Assembly (NCBI GenBank): GCA_012295275.1
Contig: CM022673.1
Location: 27,969,761 to 28,033,760 of the forward strand
Direction: 5' to 3'
DNA: 64,000 nt
Source of the DNA: Chrysomallon squamiferum
Lineage: Eukaryota > Mollusca > Gastropoda > Neomphalida > Peltospiridae
In this document: in pieces, positions 10,922 to 26,200 of the stretch
Numbering within the stretch: position 1 is the stretch's first letter
How the letters are laid out: every line of letters begins with the position of its first letter
Program-made: the position numbers and the translations under genes
Notes under the pieces: generated by a model
Told to the model about the DNA's origin: nothing
The model's input: the letters and a program-made list of their open reading frames with translations, nothing else
The model's database searches: none

Positions 10922-12994
10922 TAAATATCACCTAAAAAGAAAGTCTTCATTGCCCCTTTTTTTTCAGATCTAATACAAATAATAATGGCCATGATTTTAA
11001 CAAACGGACAGTGGAATTTTACTAACATGTGTGATGTAAATTTGTCAAATAAGAAAACATGAACTGAAATGAAATAGCCAAACTAAGCAATCATAAAAAG
11101 AGTTCAACAATTAGAATTTTCTTAATTTTCCTTCAGTGCTGCTTGAATCTGGCAAAAATCATTCTTTTCATGTTTTGAGTTGTTAAACAGTGGAATCCGA
11201 ATGGCTTGTAAGAGTTTGAACATTTTTGGGCATTGCAGTCGTTGGGCTTTGTGATACAGATTTTCTGATGATGTATTTCTTCTCAAAATAACGTTTTTAA
11301 CCTTTTCTTGCTCATCGTGCATTTATTTTGTGCATCTGGAATTATTTCATTGTACGTTTAAAATTATTTCATTGTACGTTTAAAATTATTTTGTTGTAGC
11401 ATACTGAATCCCAGTATTTCCTGGTTTAAGTATTACTGTATTTGAGAATGTGTTGTATAATGTATTTTATGTTTAAAACTGTTAAAATTTGTATGTAACA
11501 CTGTTCTTTTCTTCTTAAAACCACCATCAGAGTCATTGTTTTGTCTTTTTGTGGGTTTATTTTTGCTTTTCTAAACCTTTTTAACCTTTCTTTTTCAATA
11601 TGAAATAAATTATTAAATTCACTTCATTATGTTCTGTCTACATCAAATTTTTATCGTCAGAACATGTTTTAATAAAAAAAAAATTAATATCCTTAATGTA
11701 TCATAACACTTTTACATAATAACATAATAATATTATGACTGTATTAATGTAACCTATCTTGTTTTAATTTGCATAATTAGGTTACTATGTCAGCCATTTA
11801 TCAGTGTATGTGTTTCTATCTCATTTAAATTCTTGTCAAACTAAAAATGTTAAGTTTATTATCAGTTAACTACGTGCCGTTTCTGGCCTTGTTTTAATCT
11901 TTGACAGTGATCTTATTTAGTTGAGGTATGCCAATATTCTGTCTGTTTTTAATTTTTAATAACAGTACAGGTTACTGTGTATTGTATGTGTTACTTTGTT
12001 TCTGTTTAATTTTATACTTGCTAGTACTAGTTTATATTTTTAATGTTTATTGTTAATAAATGCAAATATCATTATGTATTTCCATATACGATTTCTATCT
12101 CTATAATTTTATAACAGTAAATGTTATTACATTCATAATGTATTAATGCCTGCTATTTCATTGTTTTAATTTTATAACAGTAAATATTATTTATTTTACT
12201 GTGCATCAGGATGCAGTACTTACTTTTATTTTTATTTTATAAAAGTAAATTTTATTACATCCTTCATATCTTAGTGGTTACCATCTTGATGTGTTTTAAC
12301 TATTCAAACAGGAGTACATGAACTGTAAGGTGTATGTCATTTTTTGATATATTTATTACTCGGTGATTTTTTTTTTTAGTTATTATCTTTTTTAATAATA
12401 TACTTTTAATATCCTTTATATATTTAATACTATATTTAATTGTCAAATATAATCCTTTTATATGCTTTTGTTTTCTATTCTGTAGACATTTTTAGAATGT
12501 TATGTTTGCTTATTACTAAGAATACTGTTTTTAATGTTGTTTATTCAAGTATCTGTAAGTTTGTCTGTCTATCTATATATGTGTGTATATATATACACAC
12601 ACACACACACACAACATACATATATATATAGGCACAGACACATAGATATATAGATACATTTTAACATCTAATGTCATTTAAATGAAGTGTGTGTGTGTGT
12701 GTGTGCTTTATTTCTCTTGATAGGATAGAATAATGCAATTTTCCTAAACAAATAATTTTTCATTTACAAATGTCATTGCAGTCTTAATCCCTAAAATATC
12801 AGTTTTCGTAAATATTGTAAATATTTAATTTTAAAAGATAGTAAATCTTAATACTGGCAAGGTTTTTATGGAGATCTTTTTATTCTTTTATAGTTGTTTG
12901 GGAACAATGACAGCTTTTAATTGTTTGATAAAATGATTAATCATTCCATTATGCTAGCTTTTATTGTACTGCTACTATATACTTACATATACAG

Positions 12995-13056
<62 letters not shown>

Positions 13057-16000
13057 GTATTTGTATTTTTTATGTTGCAGTATTTTCTGTTTTAACTGCA
13101 CGATGTGCTAGCTGAACTGTTGTTATTATTATTATTATTATTATTACAATAATGCTTATAATAATCACAATACTTTTATTAATAATCATAATTGTGATAA
13201 TAAAGAGACTGAAATTTTCCATTAAATATTTTTTGATTTATAAGAGAACTGTTTTAATGAAATCTCTTATTAAAAACTGATTTTTAAATTGCTCATAATT
13301 TTTACATTCGTTGAAAACATACCTGTGTATGAATTTAAATAATGTCCTTGTTTTATAATTAATATTAATGCTAATATATTTCGTATTTTAAAAATGTTTA
13401 ATGTGTTTTATTTTTAAATATTGCTTTTATTTTATTAAACCTAATTAAGTATTTAATTTTGACTTTGCATATTTAGTGTGCTTGATTTTAATGATTATCA
13501 GGTGTTGTATAAGATTTCTACATTTGGTTTTCTTTTCAGTTTTTTTAACTAAATAATGTTTTCTGATGATCTTCTCTTTAATTTTTTAACAGTCACAAGT
13601 CTCTGATCAGTGTATGATGATGATGATGATGATGATGATGATAAAATGATGGATTCATTAATACCATAAATGGAAATCATATTTCAGTTACTAATTATTT
13701 AATCATATGGAGATTAAAACCACAATTTCAAGACAATTAACTTGTTCAGTATATATATACATATTAATCTTTTATTTCAGTATTGTTAGCTATGATTTTG
13801 GATAGCCTGATTGATAACATTTTAAAAATAAAATTAAAAATAGATGTATTGCAGAACATTTTATGTGACAGTTTCATTGTAAATTTTAAATTTTGACAAT
13901 CATATTCCTGATACAAAGACAGAGAAAGAACAAACAGACAGAGAGAAGCACACACACATATTTACAGAGAAACCACCAGATGACACAAAATATTTTGATT
14001 TCTTTAATTTTATCAAAAATCATTTCTTCTGAATTGCATCTTTTTACAAAATAACCAGCTAAAAACTTCTGGTATTAAGAGTATTAAAATTTTTTAAAAT
14101 TACTATCATAATTTTACACTGTATTGTATTGTGACATATTAACTTTGTGAGTTCTGTGTAACACAATTATTTTCAAAATACTTATCCTTTTTTTTTTTTT
14201 TTTTTTAAAAAAAAAAGGAATTTAAATAGTTTATTCAGTGTGTAAAGTTGATAGTTGTGGTATTTTTCTCTCTATAAACTTTACACTTGCCTGTTTTTCC
14301 TGAAGGACCCCAACAAACACCAGCTTGTTTTCTATGACAACCTATGACTGTTGGTGATTCTGTACTACACATGTTTACTTCAGTTTGGTATGACTGCAAA
14401 AGTGTCCATCAGTAACTTTAGCCTTTAACAAGTAAAAATTACAAAATTACTTTAATTTTGTGAAAAATGATAAACATTTTGAATTCAGTACAGTCAAAAT
14501 ATCATTAACATGTAATATTTCTTGTTGCTGATAATAATAGTTATCATAGCCTTTTATTTGGCTTATTGAATTATTACTTTTCTTATTTATTATGCTAAAA
14601 AAGTAAAAACAATTAAACATTTTTTTTAAATACCCATAATAAATAAATAAATATAAACCCACTCAAAAGCCAATAATAATTATTAGCAACAGAAGAAGGG
14701 GAAAAAGAAAAATATATATAAAAACTTACATAAAATTTTCATGCTGATTTAAATAAAATTTATTCCTGTTTTGAGCATAATATTAATTATTAATTTATTT
14801 ATTTATTTTAGTACTTTTATTTTTATTTTTTCTAAAAAGAAAATACTGATGACAACAAAATAAAAAAGATACTGAAATGGTACTTTTAAAATTGTACAGA
14901 TTGAACAACATGAGTCACCTCAGTTTTGTGGTTTGATGAAGACAGCTGACTTGGGAGACAGGCTGTGTTTTGTAAACTGATAAAATTGTAAAACTTATGT
15001 TAAAAACAAAACATCTGTTTTATTTAATAAGCGGATGGGTTTTAAAAATACAAATGTGTGTACAGAGTGAATTTGTCTGTATTTATGTTAAATTTGTGAA
15101 TCTGTCCATTTTGGTGTTGCTGTTTCTGTTAGAAATTAGGTTGTCAGTAGAAATGAAAAGATAAATTTAGTAGGAATAGGATTTCCAAGGATTTATCAAG
15201 ATGTCATAAATTTGTTTTTTGTACTTTTTTTTTTTTTTTTTAAAATAATGCAATAGGTCATATCAACCATTAGCATTGAAAAAAAAAAAAAAAAAAAAAT
15301 GACAAGAACAAATAACAATATTAATTTTAAAAAGCATGTTGCCTCCATTTGTAATAATTGTGTTGATGTTAGAAAATTAACTTGACACAAACATATTTAT
15401 CTAAAATTGAAAATTCATATTCAGGGCACATTTTTGAAGGTTTTATTTTGTAAATGTATTTAAAAACTATTCAACAAAATTGTCTTTTCTTATTATTATT
15501 TTTTAAATTTTGTTATGAAATTTTTAATGAAATTCTAAAATACTTAAGCATAATGCATGAATAATGCAGAACAATGGTGGTGGGTTTTAAAACTTAATGC
15601 AACATTTTTTCTAAACTATTTAGAACTTGTGTTTATACTGTACTTATTTTTGAGAATTTTTCTTTTTATGTTACTGATGGTAAAAACAACAGACATTTTT
15701 CTGCTTGCATAAGTCATGTTAGTTTATTGCTGTTGGAATTATCATTTCATATTCACTTTTTATTTTAAAAAACAAAACTAAAAACTTCAGAGTGCGAATA
15801 ACAAATCTTAACATAATTATGTACCACTACTTGGTATCTTTGAAAATAAAATAAAAATAACAATAATAATAAAACAAAAGATTTATCAGCACAACCATAG
15901 TTTTAGAAATAGATTATTAACTTTCAGACAATTCAGAAGTTGTAAAACAAACTTGTTACTTAAGTGAAATAAAGAGAATAACAAGAATTTTAAATATTAA

Positions 16001-16192
16001 ATTTGTTAGCATGTAATTTTAGAAGTATTTATTTACAGTGCATGTTAGTTACTTTCAGAAACTTCAGTGTGAAGGTTGCGAACCTCACACACAGAAATAG
16101 TTAAAACTGTGTCTTGTTAATTGCCATTGTGATAAGCTATCTGTTTTTATTAAAAAGAAATATTGTTGTGCAATCAATCATGTGAATACAAA

Positions 16193-16198
16193 AATAAA
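16193..16198 (+). terminator. Distal + strand poly(A) signal with GT-rich downstream element
   Basis: AATAAAGGCTTTCTGTTGTA, followed by caagtgtttttctc, is a textbook cleavage signal arrangement. It would end either a very long FAR 3' UTR (about 7 kb) or a separate + strand transcript. Confidence 0.35.
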
Positions 16199-17856
16199 GG
16201 CTTTCTGTTGTACAAGTGTTTTTCTCATTATTATTATTTGACAAATGTATCTGAAACTCAACTAGTTTTAACAGAGATCATAGAAATTGCTTTTCTATGT
16301 GAGAAGATGTTTGTAAATAAAATCTATAATGTAATTGGATGAGCCATTCATTGAGTAGAGTTTAAATTATTTTTATGTCATTGGGCAAGTAAAATACAAT
16401 CATTAATGTAAAATGGGCTGAAGTTTTCTTAAATATAAGTGGTAAAACTGTGTATTGAAAGAGCATAAACATTTTTTTTTTTTTAAATTTATTACTGCAT
16501 GTTCAGATTTTTGGTTTAATTTAATAGACTTAGTTCTAGTACATAAAAGCAGGTCTACCTGTTAAAATCTTCAAAGACGTTTTGCCCTGTATTCAGTATG
16601 ACAAAAGCTATGTAACTTGATTCAGAAAGTTAATGTAAATATTAAATAAACATTTCAATCTGTCGCTGATAAACTACAATCACCCATGGATTTCTTTTAA
16701 CAACTTATTCTATGAATAAATATTAATCTCTGTATACATCTAATCCATGTATTTATCTTATTTTCATTTATTCTTTCAATTTCATACATTCACTCCATCT
16801 TTTTGGCAAGCTTTGACTAAAACAGTACAGTACAGCTGTTTCTGTATCAGTGCTACTGTTGTTAGATTATTACAGAGGTGTATGTTTTAATTAATCTGGA
16901 TAGGAGTTACTGTAATACCTACCTGGTACTGAGTTAACATACTGATGAAGAGGCTATACTGTAATGTGTGTGTGGATTCTGGTAACGTATTATACCAGCT
17001 CACTGTGGCAGATTGTACAGTAAGAAGTTTTTCATTCTGTGAGCAGTTTTAACAGCTGCAACCTTTCTGTTGGCTTTTTTTCTTCTTTTTTTTAAAAAAA
17101 CATGATCAAAAATATAGATCAGTTTTAAATTGCTAGTTAAAACTTGATAATTTCTGAAAGTATTGTGACTTATAAAATAAAAAATAATAATTATATTTTT
17201 AAATAATAAAAATATACAAATAGCTGAATGAATAATAAAAAAATATATATATATATATTAAAATAAAATTCTGTCATAAACAAATTCCAAAAAACAACAG
17301 ATAATAAAAATACATTTTATTTTTAATTGTATGTACTAAAAATACAAAATATTCTCATTAACATTATATATATATATATAAAAATTATGTATAAAAATTT
17401 CATATACATACATTCATACATTTATATATATATATATATATATAAGAATTCTCATGGCAGTCAAAAAATAAATTTGTCAATATCAAAATTCAATTTTAAA
17501 ATTTATATAAACATAGTGTCCTTCATGTCTTTCTTCAATGTAAAAAAATATCAGAACAACAATTTTAATGAACAAAAAGAACAGAAATAATCTCCAAAGA
17601 GCCAGTTTGCACTATTGCATTTCTAACAAAACTCTTAGAGCATAAACATTTCGTAAACTTTTGTCTACCTTCACAGCTTTTACATAAGTTATAATGCACA
17701 GTTGAATTAGGAATAATGAAGTTGGCAGTGTGTTGAAATAATCAATGCCTGGTCAGCTTCAACACTTTGCCTTGTTAGACTTGGTAAGTAACATCTGTTG
17801 GATATTTTTATTTATGGATGGAAGTTTAAAAATTTACATTTTTGTCAGCAAGTCAT

Positions 17857-17862
17857 TTTATT
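17857..17862 (-). terminator. Candidate poly(A) signal for FUZ
   Basis: AATAAA on the - strand about 610 bp after the FUZ stop. No earlier canonical AATAAA was seen between 18472 and here. Confidence 0.35.
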
Positions 17863-18472
17863 CTTTTTTTACTTGTTGTTGTCATGACTGCTAACACCTT
17901 ATTATCAGGCTAGTTACTAAATGAACATTAATTATTACTAACACATTTTTTTAAATCTTTGGAACAAATTAATCATCAGTTTGGTCTCAATAGCTCTCTT
18001 TACAATATTTAACGTCAAATATTCAGTATACTAATGTATTTTATGCAAAACTGAAACATTTTTTAAAATTAATTTTATGATAAGATTCTCATCAAAAATC
18101 ACTTTTCAGTTCTAATCAAATGTTAGATATTTTACAATGATGAACAAAAATGTAGACAGGCACTTTCAATGTTGATGCATACAGTTTTCCTTTCTGTAAT
18201 TATTTCCAATTTGTGAGGGATATGGCAAAGGCTCTGTATGCCATATCAAATCTGTCACAAATACTGGGCAAGGCATTTTCTCTTAATTTAGAAGATTTAA
18301 GTTCTTAGCTGAATCTTACTGAAAACAGTAATGTTAGTCCATAGCACCATTTTTTTAACAGACAGAGTACATGTTCAAATATTACTCCATCTTTTTGTTA
18401 TGTGTGTGGTTTCTCAGCAGTTTCTTTTCATGTTTGAGGTGGTGGTTGGTGATGTTGTCAGGCATGTTGCTG

Positions 18473-18530
18473 TCATATGTTAACTTGCTTGTCCTTTGTC
18501 AGATAGCCCAGTGTTTTCTGTGTCACTGAT
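18473..18530 (-). CDS. FUZ: FUZ terminal exon
   Basis: Acceptor tgtgttacag. Completes an arginine, then SVTQKTLGYLTKDKQVNI and stop TGA at 18475-18473. Parallels LRSLATHTLHALTPLL at the end of vertebrate FUZ. It has no long ORF of its own and is identified by phase and family match. Confidence 0.9.
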
Positions 18531-21500
18531 CTGTAACACAATGAAATTCAATACTAAGAACAGTTCTGACAATATTTTACATGTGGGTAAAACTTGAAAA
18601 AATCAATTATATACAATGTGGATAAAACTTTAGCAAACACTATTTTATAAATAAAAACCTGATAATATTATGTAACGTAATACAATTCTGATAATATTAT
18701 GTAACGTAATACAATTCTGATAATTTTATGTAACCTAATACAATTCTGGTAATCAATATTCTATCTGTAGATAAAATTCTAGAAATCAATATTATATAAA
18801 TAAGTACAACTGTCATAATCAATACTATATGTATAGTACATTTCCAGCAATCAATACTATATGTACAGATACAAATTCCAGTCATCAATATAGTATGTAA
18901 GTGATATAAGTGTGATAATTAATTTGTATATGAACTAATAACATCTTTAATAAATACAATTGTTTTTGTTTTTAAAAGGGTTTTGTTGAAGATTATTTTT
19001 TCAATTTGGTAAGACTGTAGTGTTATCTCAAACAAGATGTTACTCAGGCCTGTTTCTGAGTTAAGGCAAAGAGAAAAGATTGCCTACCTCATTGCGAATG
19101 TGGGAATGGACGGACTGTAGAGCACAAATATCTGATGCTGGCCAGACTCGAGAGCGTAACACTTGTGTGTGTCTGTCACTATGTATGTCTCTACAGGCGT
19201 GTGACAGAATTCAGCTGGGCCTAATAACAATAACAATAACAATAACAATAACAATAACAATAATAACAATAATAACAAAAACAAAAACAACAATAACAAT
19301 AATAACTAAAATAATAACAAAAAACAATAACAATAACAATAATAATAAAATAACAATAACAATAATAAAAACAATAACAATAACAATAACTAACAAAAAC
19401 AACAATAATAACAAAAACAATAACAACAATAACAATGATAATAACAATAGTAACAAAAACAATAACAATAACAAAAACAAAAACAATAACAACAACAATA
19501 ATGATAACAATAACAACAACAATAATAATACAAATAAAAACAACAATAATAATGATAACAACAGTAATAATAATGATAATAATAATCACCATAACAAACA
19601 AATAATAAAGATAAATATATTTGCATTTATTCCTTCCTATTTCATTAAAAATCATAAAGAATAAAAATAATGGTTTAAATGAAAATTCCCTGTATACTGA
19701 AAATAAATTCAAAACCACACACACACACACACACACACCTAGCATTATTTGACTTGCAATATCTAATAACTTTTTTGTTCCTGGCTGTCATTAATCAGTT
19801 TATTCATTTAACGATTTACCTATCACATTACTGACATAAAAACCCAGACCAAACATAAAACACTGAACCATACTTAGGCAGTCAGTAAAAAGTGACAGAT
19901 GTGTTATATAAATAATTCAGCATTTGAAACCTTGTATGGAGAGAGGAGGAGTCAGTAATTATAAAGTGACAGAAATAATAACTTAAGCTAACAAAATTAA
20001 TGATTTGTTTTGCAAAGCCCACCTGTGTCACTGCCTTCTACAGAAGATTAAACACAAGTAATTAAACACTCAGTACAGACAGTCATGTAGGTGCAATTAA
20101 TTTAACTTTCTTATACCAGGATCGTAAGATTTCTCTTCTTCGCTCTCGAGGCATATTCTTTTCTAAGGATAAAGCACAAACAAAAAAAATAAATATATAT
20201 ATATATATATATATATAAAGCAATATTAACAATGTTTATGATGCTACAATTAATAATTTTGTTTATTTTTTTATTTTATTTTTTTAAACTGGTAGTTTTA
20301 ATTCAGTTTCATTATGCTTTTAAAGTTAATCATCTGATAACCTTTATTACTACTTTTATTATTACTATAATGATTATTATTATTATTATTTATATAATTG
20401 TTTTTTTATTTTTTATTTTTCACAACTCTGCCACAGAACTATTACCAAACATTTTTTAAAAATTCTGAAGTATAAGAAAAACCATAACATTGTTTAATGA
20501 CTTTGTCGTGAGTCATCAGACAGAAGAGGTGAAATGAGCAACTCAGTGAGTAATTCTTTCAGAGAGTTTGGTCACTATTAGTAACATTCTCATCATCCAG
20601 CTGCCAGTGTTAGTCACAAAAAGCTTATTAATTTTGTACAAGTAATGAAACACACACAGTACAAGTAATGAAACACACACAGTACAAGTAATGAAACACA
20701 AACAGTACAAGTAATTAAACACACTCAGTACCTGACTGTCTGATATCCTGTCCACTGGCTGAATGAACACTGCACAGACATCTATGAGTATCTTTATTTA
20801 CCACAATGAACCTGTAATAACAGTAATCACAAATAGGAATTTGAAAACAAAGCAAAAATGTTTTTTAAAAAATTATAAATTTATTTTTACAAACCTGTAC
20901 AAATACACTCATAAGAAACTAAATTATATCACTGAAAAATGTACATATATATATTTTTAAATAAATAAAATGTGATTGGTAAAAAAGTAAAGTCATTGTT
21001 TATTATTGGTATTACTATAACCTGAAACAACGAGCATGAAAGTACTTGAGATAATTAACCAAAGTAAAATCAGCAATTATCCAGAACATCTGACAAGCCT
21101 TTCAATATTTCCAATTCTCTTTAGGTATTCTTCTTTTTCCTTTTTTCAACACTGACATCATTCAAACTTGTTTGGTTTTTTGTTGATTTTTTTCTTTCTT
21201 TCTTATGTACCTGGACATAATTTTTCTGAATTATTTTATTATTCTTTTTTTAAATTTCTGATGTTATTGACCTGGACATAATTTTTCTGACCTTTATTTT
21301 ATTATTATTATTATTCTTTTTTTAAATTTCTGAGGTTATAGAATATATTTTTCTGTATGGTTAAATAAGCTAACCCACCCCAGAATGTTGTCGTCGAGGT
21401 ACAGACTGGTAGGAAAGTTTCGTGGATGCAGCTGACTAACAGATTTCAGACTTTCACAACTTGGCTTCCAAAACCTGTTCACCTTTAGTAACAATTTTAA

Positions 21501-21564
21501 ATAATACTAAATATTTATTAATCTGATATAAACAAACAAATACACATACAAATAATAATAAATA

Positions 21565-21596
<32 letters not shown>

Positions 21597-23128
21597 GCAA
21601 GCAAGCAAGCAACTGAATACTGCTTTACCATTAAGACATTAAATGCTTTTCATTTCTGAATTAAAAACAATAATAATAAAAAAATAAAAATAAAAATATA
21701 TAAATAACACTAGCATTTACAAAACAGATATCTGAAAATATATTTCATATTTATTTTAACAATAAAGACTGTAACACAAAAGAATAAAACCAGACACATT
21801 TTGATCGGCCTAACAAAACTGTATTTTAAGAATGGTTTAACTGCTAAGTGAACACACACACTTGTCTAATACCTCTTGCTGAAGTTCTGCCAGTGTTGGA
21901 GTGGGCCCTGATATGATACAAACCTCCACGTTTTTCTGAAGTTGAAAAGTCATCAGTCGATGTGGAACCTGGATAAAACATGACTTCATTACACAGAACA
22001 GAAAACACAGATAGACAGACAGACAGACAAACAGACACACAGACAGACAAACATACATACAGACAGACAGACATACAAAAGTAATTTTTTTATTTGTAAA
22101 ATTTCAAATATTTCAGTAACACTTCCGTCTTATAACCCATCTACAAAAGCAAAAGCTTCTTAATGTGATAAATTTATTTATTTTAAAACAAACAGTTATG
22201 GTGATAACAACTGCATGGAAATAATCCCCTTTTGTTATCAAAAACAAACTAGTAGTGTATTTTTTAATGACAAATGTTATTTTATTTTGAACCTCTCCAA
22301 CCCAAACCAATATATATATATATATATATATATAATTCAAACTGCTGGGGTTCATCATTGATATGTATTTCTACAAAATAACAGAAAAAAAGAAAGAAGG
22401 GTTTTTCCATTCATTTTTTAAAAAAAAAAAAAAGTTGTATAAAGGTTATATGAAATGAACAGTTAATTTTTACAAGATTTTGTTTATGTCCTTTTATCAT
22501 GTTTGTTTGTAAATGCATATATTCCAAAAATCTTTGGACAGTACAAAAAAAATTTAAGAGATAAAAAATTTAAAAAAACGAAAAAGTTTTATAAACCATA
22601 TTTCCACTTATTATGCCTATAGGGGGTAATGTTAAGGATCATTATTATAAAATATGTTATGTATATGCACTTCCTTTTGCAAAAAACACAAAATATTTAC
22701 CTGAAAAAAATTAAATCATTTTTTAGGTACAATTTTCTAAAACCAGTCACAACAAAAATTTAAAAAAAAATATATATATATTGTTTATTCATGATTTGTC
22801 AATTTTTCACTTAGTGCGTCCCCTTAAAAAGATTTGTGGTATAATGAAGAGATTATAATTATAATTATTTGCCATTAGACAGTGGTATAATGAAGAGACT
22901 GAACTTACAGTTGGACTGAGCTGTGGCAGAAACACGGGGAAGTCGCGACTTGTACATCGTGGCAGGGCTGTAACCAGGAGCGACAGCAGAATCAGCTCTG
23001 TGGGTGAGAACAACCACCACTTCTTTGTTGCCACGGCGATCTTGCCGTGCACCAGCAGACACCCGTAGTGACTCTCAGCAGCTTCTGCGAAAGCGTCCAA
23101 GAAATTCTGGAATAAAATCAGTAATACC

Positions 23129-23223
<95 letters not shown>

Positions 23224-26200
23224 CAATAATAATAATAGTAACATTAATAATAATAATAATAATAACAATAATATAATAATAATAACAATAACAATAATAA
23301 TAATATTATATCAATGATAATAACAATAATAAATAACAATTAATAATAAATAATAATAATAATAATATTATATCAATGATAATAACAATAATAATAGTAA
23401 CATTATTCATGATAATAATAATAATAATAAAAATAGTAGTAGTAATAGTAACATTAATAAAAAAAATAACAAAAAATAATAATAAAAATAGTAGCAGTAG
23501 TAGCAGCAGTAATATTAAAAATTAATAAATAAATAAATAAATAAGATAATTATTACAATTTAAACCAAAAACACAGTATAACCATCATTTTCCTTTATTT
23601 AAACTGCTATACAGTTATAACTAAAATGACTGAAAAATGAAAGATGATTTTTATTAGTCACTAATTAAAAATCTCAGTAAAAGCTAAAAATAAATTAATA
23701 ATAATAAAAATAAGTGCATGAAGTTCACCTTGTGACCTTTAATGAAATGTTTTGTTCTCAGAGCAATCTCTGAATGATTAGGATTTATCTTTGATAAGCT
23801 TCTTGACAATAAGAAGACAAACTATTAAGTAGTTCTTTGTGCAGGTGACAGAAAACAATAAGAATCGGAGTATATCCTTTATGAATAAGCCTGGTGTTTT
23901 CAAGCCCATGTCAGGACTTTGCTATTAGTGGAAAGGCAGCTGTGTCAATGGTTAAAAGAAACTGGTATGTAGATGAAAAACAAGAATAAAGAAATGAAAA
24001 TAATATATCTATATATAAAATATATATTTTCAAGCAACTATCACAAATACAAAATGTTTTTTATAATATATATATTATATATGAATGTATGTGTGTATAA
24101 TATGTCTATACATACACACAAACACATACATATATATATATATACAGATAGATGGATAGATAGATATCTGTTTACAGTAGAAATGACATGAAAACTGCAT
24201 ATTTTGAATATTAATTATATAAAATATTATTCTTTAAGTTTATAAAATCCATTTTGTATTTGTCATAGTTGCTTGAAAATATTAATTTACAAAATACAAA
24301 ATGTTATAAATAAAGGGATTTTGGTAAAAAGAAATATTAAATAAACAAAATAAATAATAACAATTTTCTTTATAGCTGAACAGTTTCTTATACAGTACTT
24401 ATGAAGCCATTGCACTGAAATATACTGTTATGTTTATGTTTCTAAAAATCCATTTCTGATGTAAAGCAACTAACAGAAAGTCTGTTTTAATATTATTTTT
24501 TAATAATAATAATATATATATATATATTTTGATGGTTTTTTTATATATATATATATATATTGGTGTGTGTGTGTGTGCATGCGTGTGTGTGGGTTTTTTA
24601 TTTGTAGTAAAACTGAAGTTTCACCTGAAGTACAGAATTTTCTGGAGCAGCAATGACATCCACTGCGTTGGTCAGATCAGAAAAGGTCAGTAAGGAGGTA
24701 TCTTCCAGCAGAGTGTCAATCAGCTGAAAACACACCTGTAAACAAAATACAATTATATTCAGAACAATCAACCAAAATGAACAGAAAAAGAAACTGATGT
24801 ACTGGCCTCTGCATAGACAACAAACAATCTGATTACCTTAAAGTAAAATAAAAAATAAAAAGTAAATATAATATGCAGCTTTCGTGGTTTTATCATTTTT
24901 GGTAACAGACCTAAATGTTAACAGAAATATGAATACATGTATTTGTAAATTTTTACTAAAAAAATTCAATATGCAGTCATTGCTATTTTTTATTATTATT
25001 ATCAAAATATTGATGATGTTGACTATCTTTTTAAATATAAGAAAAACACACTTAATACTAGCTCCAAAATTTTAAAAATTTGTATTCATTGTAATATGAT
25101 CGACATATTTATCCATGTTTCAAGAATAATCACATAAAAAGCAAACACAGTGATGATATATATTATACCATACCCATGCATCATATATTACATAATTTCC
25201 TTTAGAAGAAAAAGGAAATACCTATGTATATCACTATATGCTTTTTTGCATTGGATACTTTTGGTGTGGTTGTGAGTTTTTAAAAATATTATTCTACATG
25301 TAATGTTTCAAACAATTTGATAAACTTCTTTTCATCTGTCTACAAGCCAAAAATTCAAAAATAAGTGTTTATCAATAAATAAATAAATAAATAAACAAAC
25401 AAACAAACAAACAAACAAACAAACAAACAAACAAACAAACAAACAAACAAACAAACAAACAAATAAATAAATGAGTTTAAAAAAAAACAATAATAATAAA
25501 AAATAAAAATATTGATTTCACATGACAAAAATTAGTATGCATATCTTTCTTCTCATACTTTGAACACTTTGACACCAGAATGTGAAGTCAATATTGATAA
25601 TACAAGGAATGAGGGTCAATCAATGACCCTTTGCTGTCCTAAATTTCAAAACCTTTGAGAATGCAGAGTTAAATAAACAAACTAAATAAGAAGATATTAA
25701 AGAAATAATTAAAACAATTTTTTTTTTTAAGAGCATATATTTCTGGCTGAAAAATCAAACTGAATTGTAATTATGTTATTTTCAAAATATGCCCTGTTTT
25801 TTATTTGTTATTTATTTGTTTTATATTCTGGGTTTTAAAAACCCACACCCAAAACACAAATTAAAAGAGTGTACAACATGAAGAAATTCTTTTGACAGTA
25901 TTTTTATATATATATATATATTTCTACAGAACTGGATTTTAAAACAGTACCAAAGCAGAAATAATGAGAATATATGCTGCAACTTAAAATATTTAACTTG
26001 TGCACATCTCAACACAAATTACTAAAAAGAGTTATTTCCCTTACCTCACAATTCTTTTTATTTTTAAGAATTTTATTAAACATTTTCTTTTCTAATCTAC
26101 TTTTATTTTATTTCAGCTTATTTCTGTGCCTGACTGTTGAGTTTCAGGTCTAACATATAATTGCTGAAGGTAATGAAAATTTTGATATGTGAAATTTAGT

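Larger units (their letters stand above)
9091..18472. other. Tail-to-tail interval between FAR and FUZ
   Basis: No protein gene recognised on either strand. It contains FAR 3' UTR DNA, TAA runs (10552-10600, 10873-10921), an AT run (12996-13050), a GAT run (13615-13642), mononucleotide runs near 14189, 15224 and 15279, and several AATAAA sites. + strand sequence is T-rich in the left part and becomes A-rich by about 17 kb. Confidence 0.6.

Noticed and set aside
19080-19745. Long Asn-rich (+) and Leu/Val/Ile-rich (-) ORFs
   Set aside because: Frames of the AACAAT repeat. Only the part 19214-19088 on the - strand is coding (FUZ exon 10).
22807-23268. 153-codon - strand ORF beginning with about 46 leucines
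   Set aside because: The Leu run is the AAT repeat; only 23106-22909 is coding, as FUZ exon 5.
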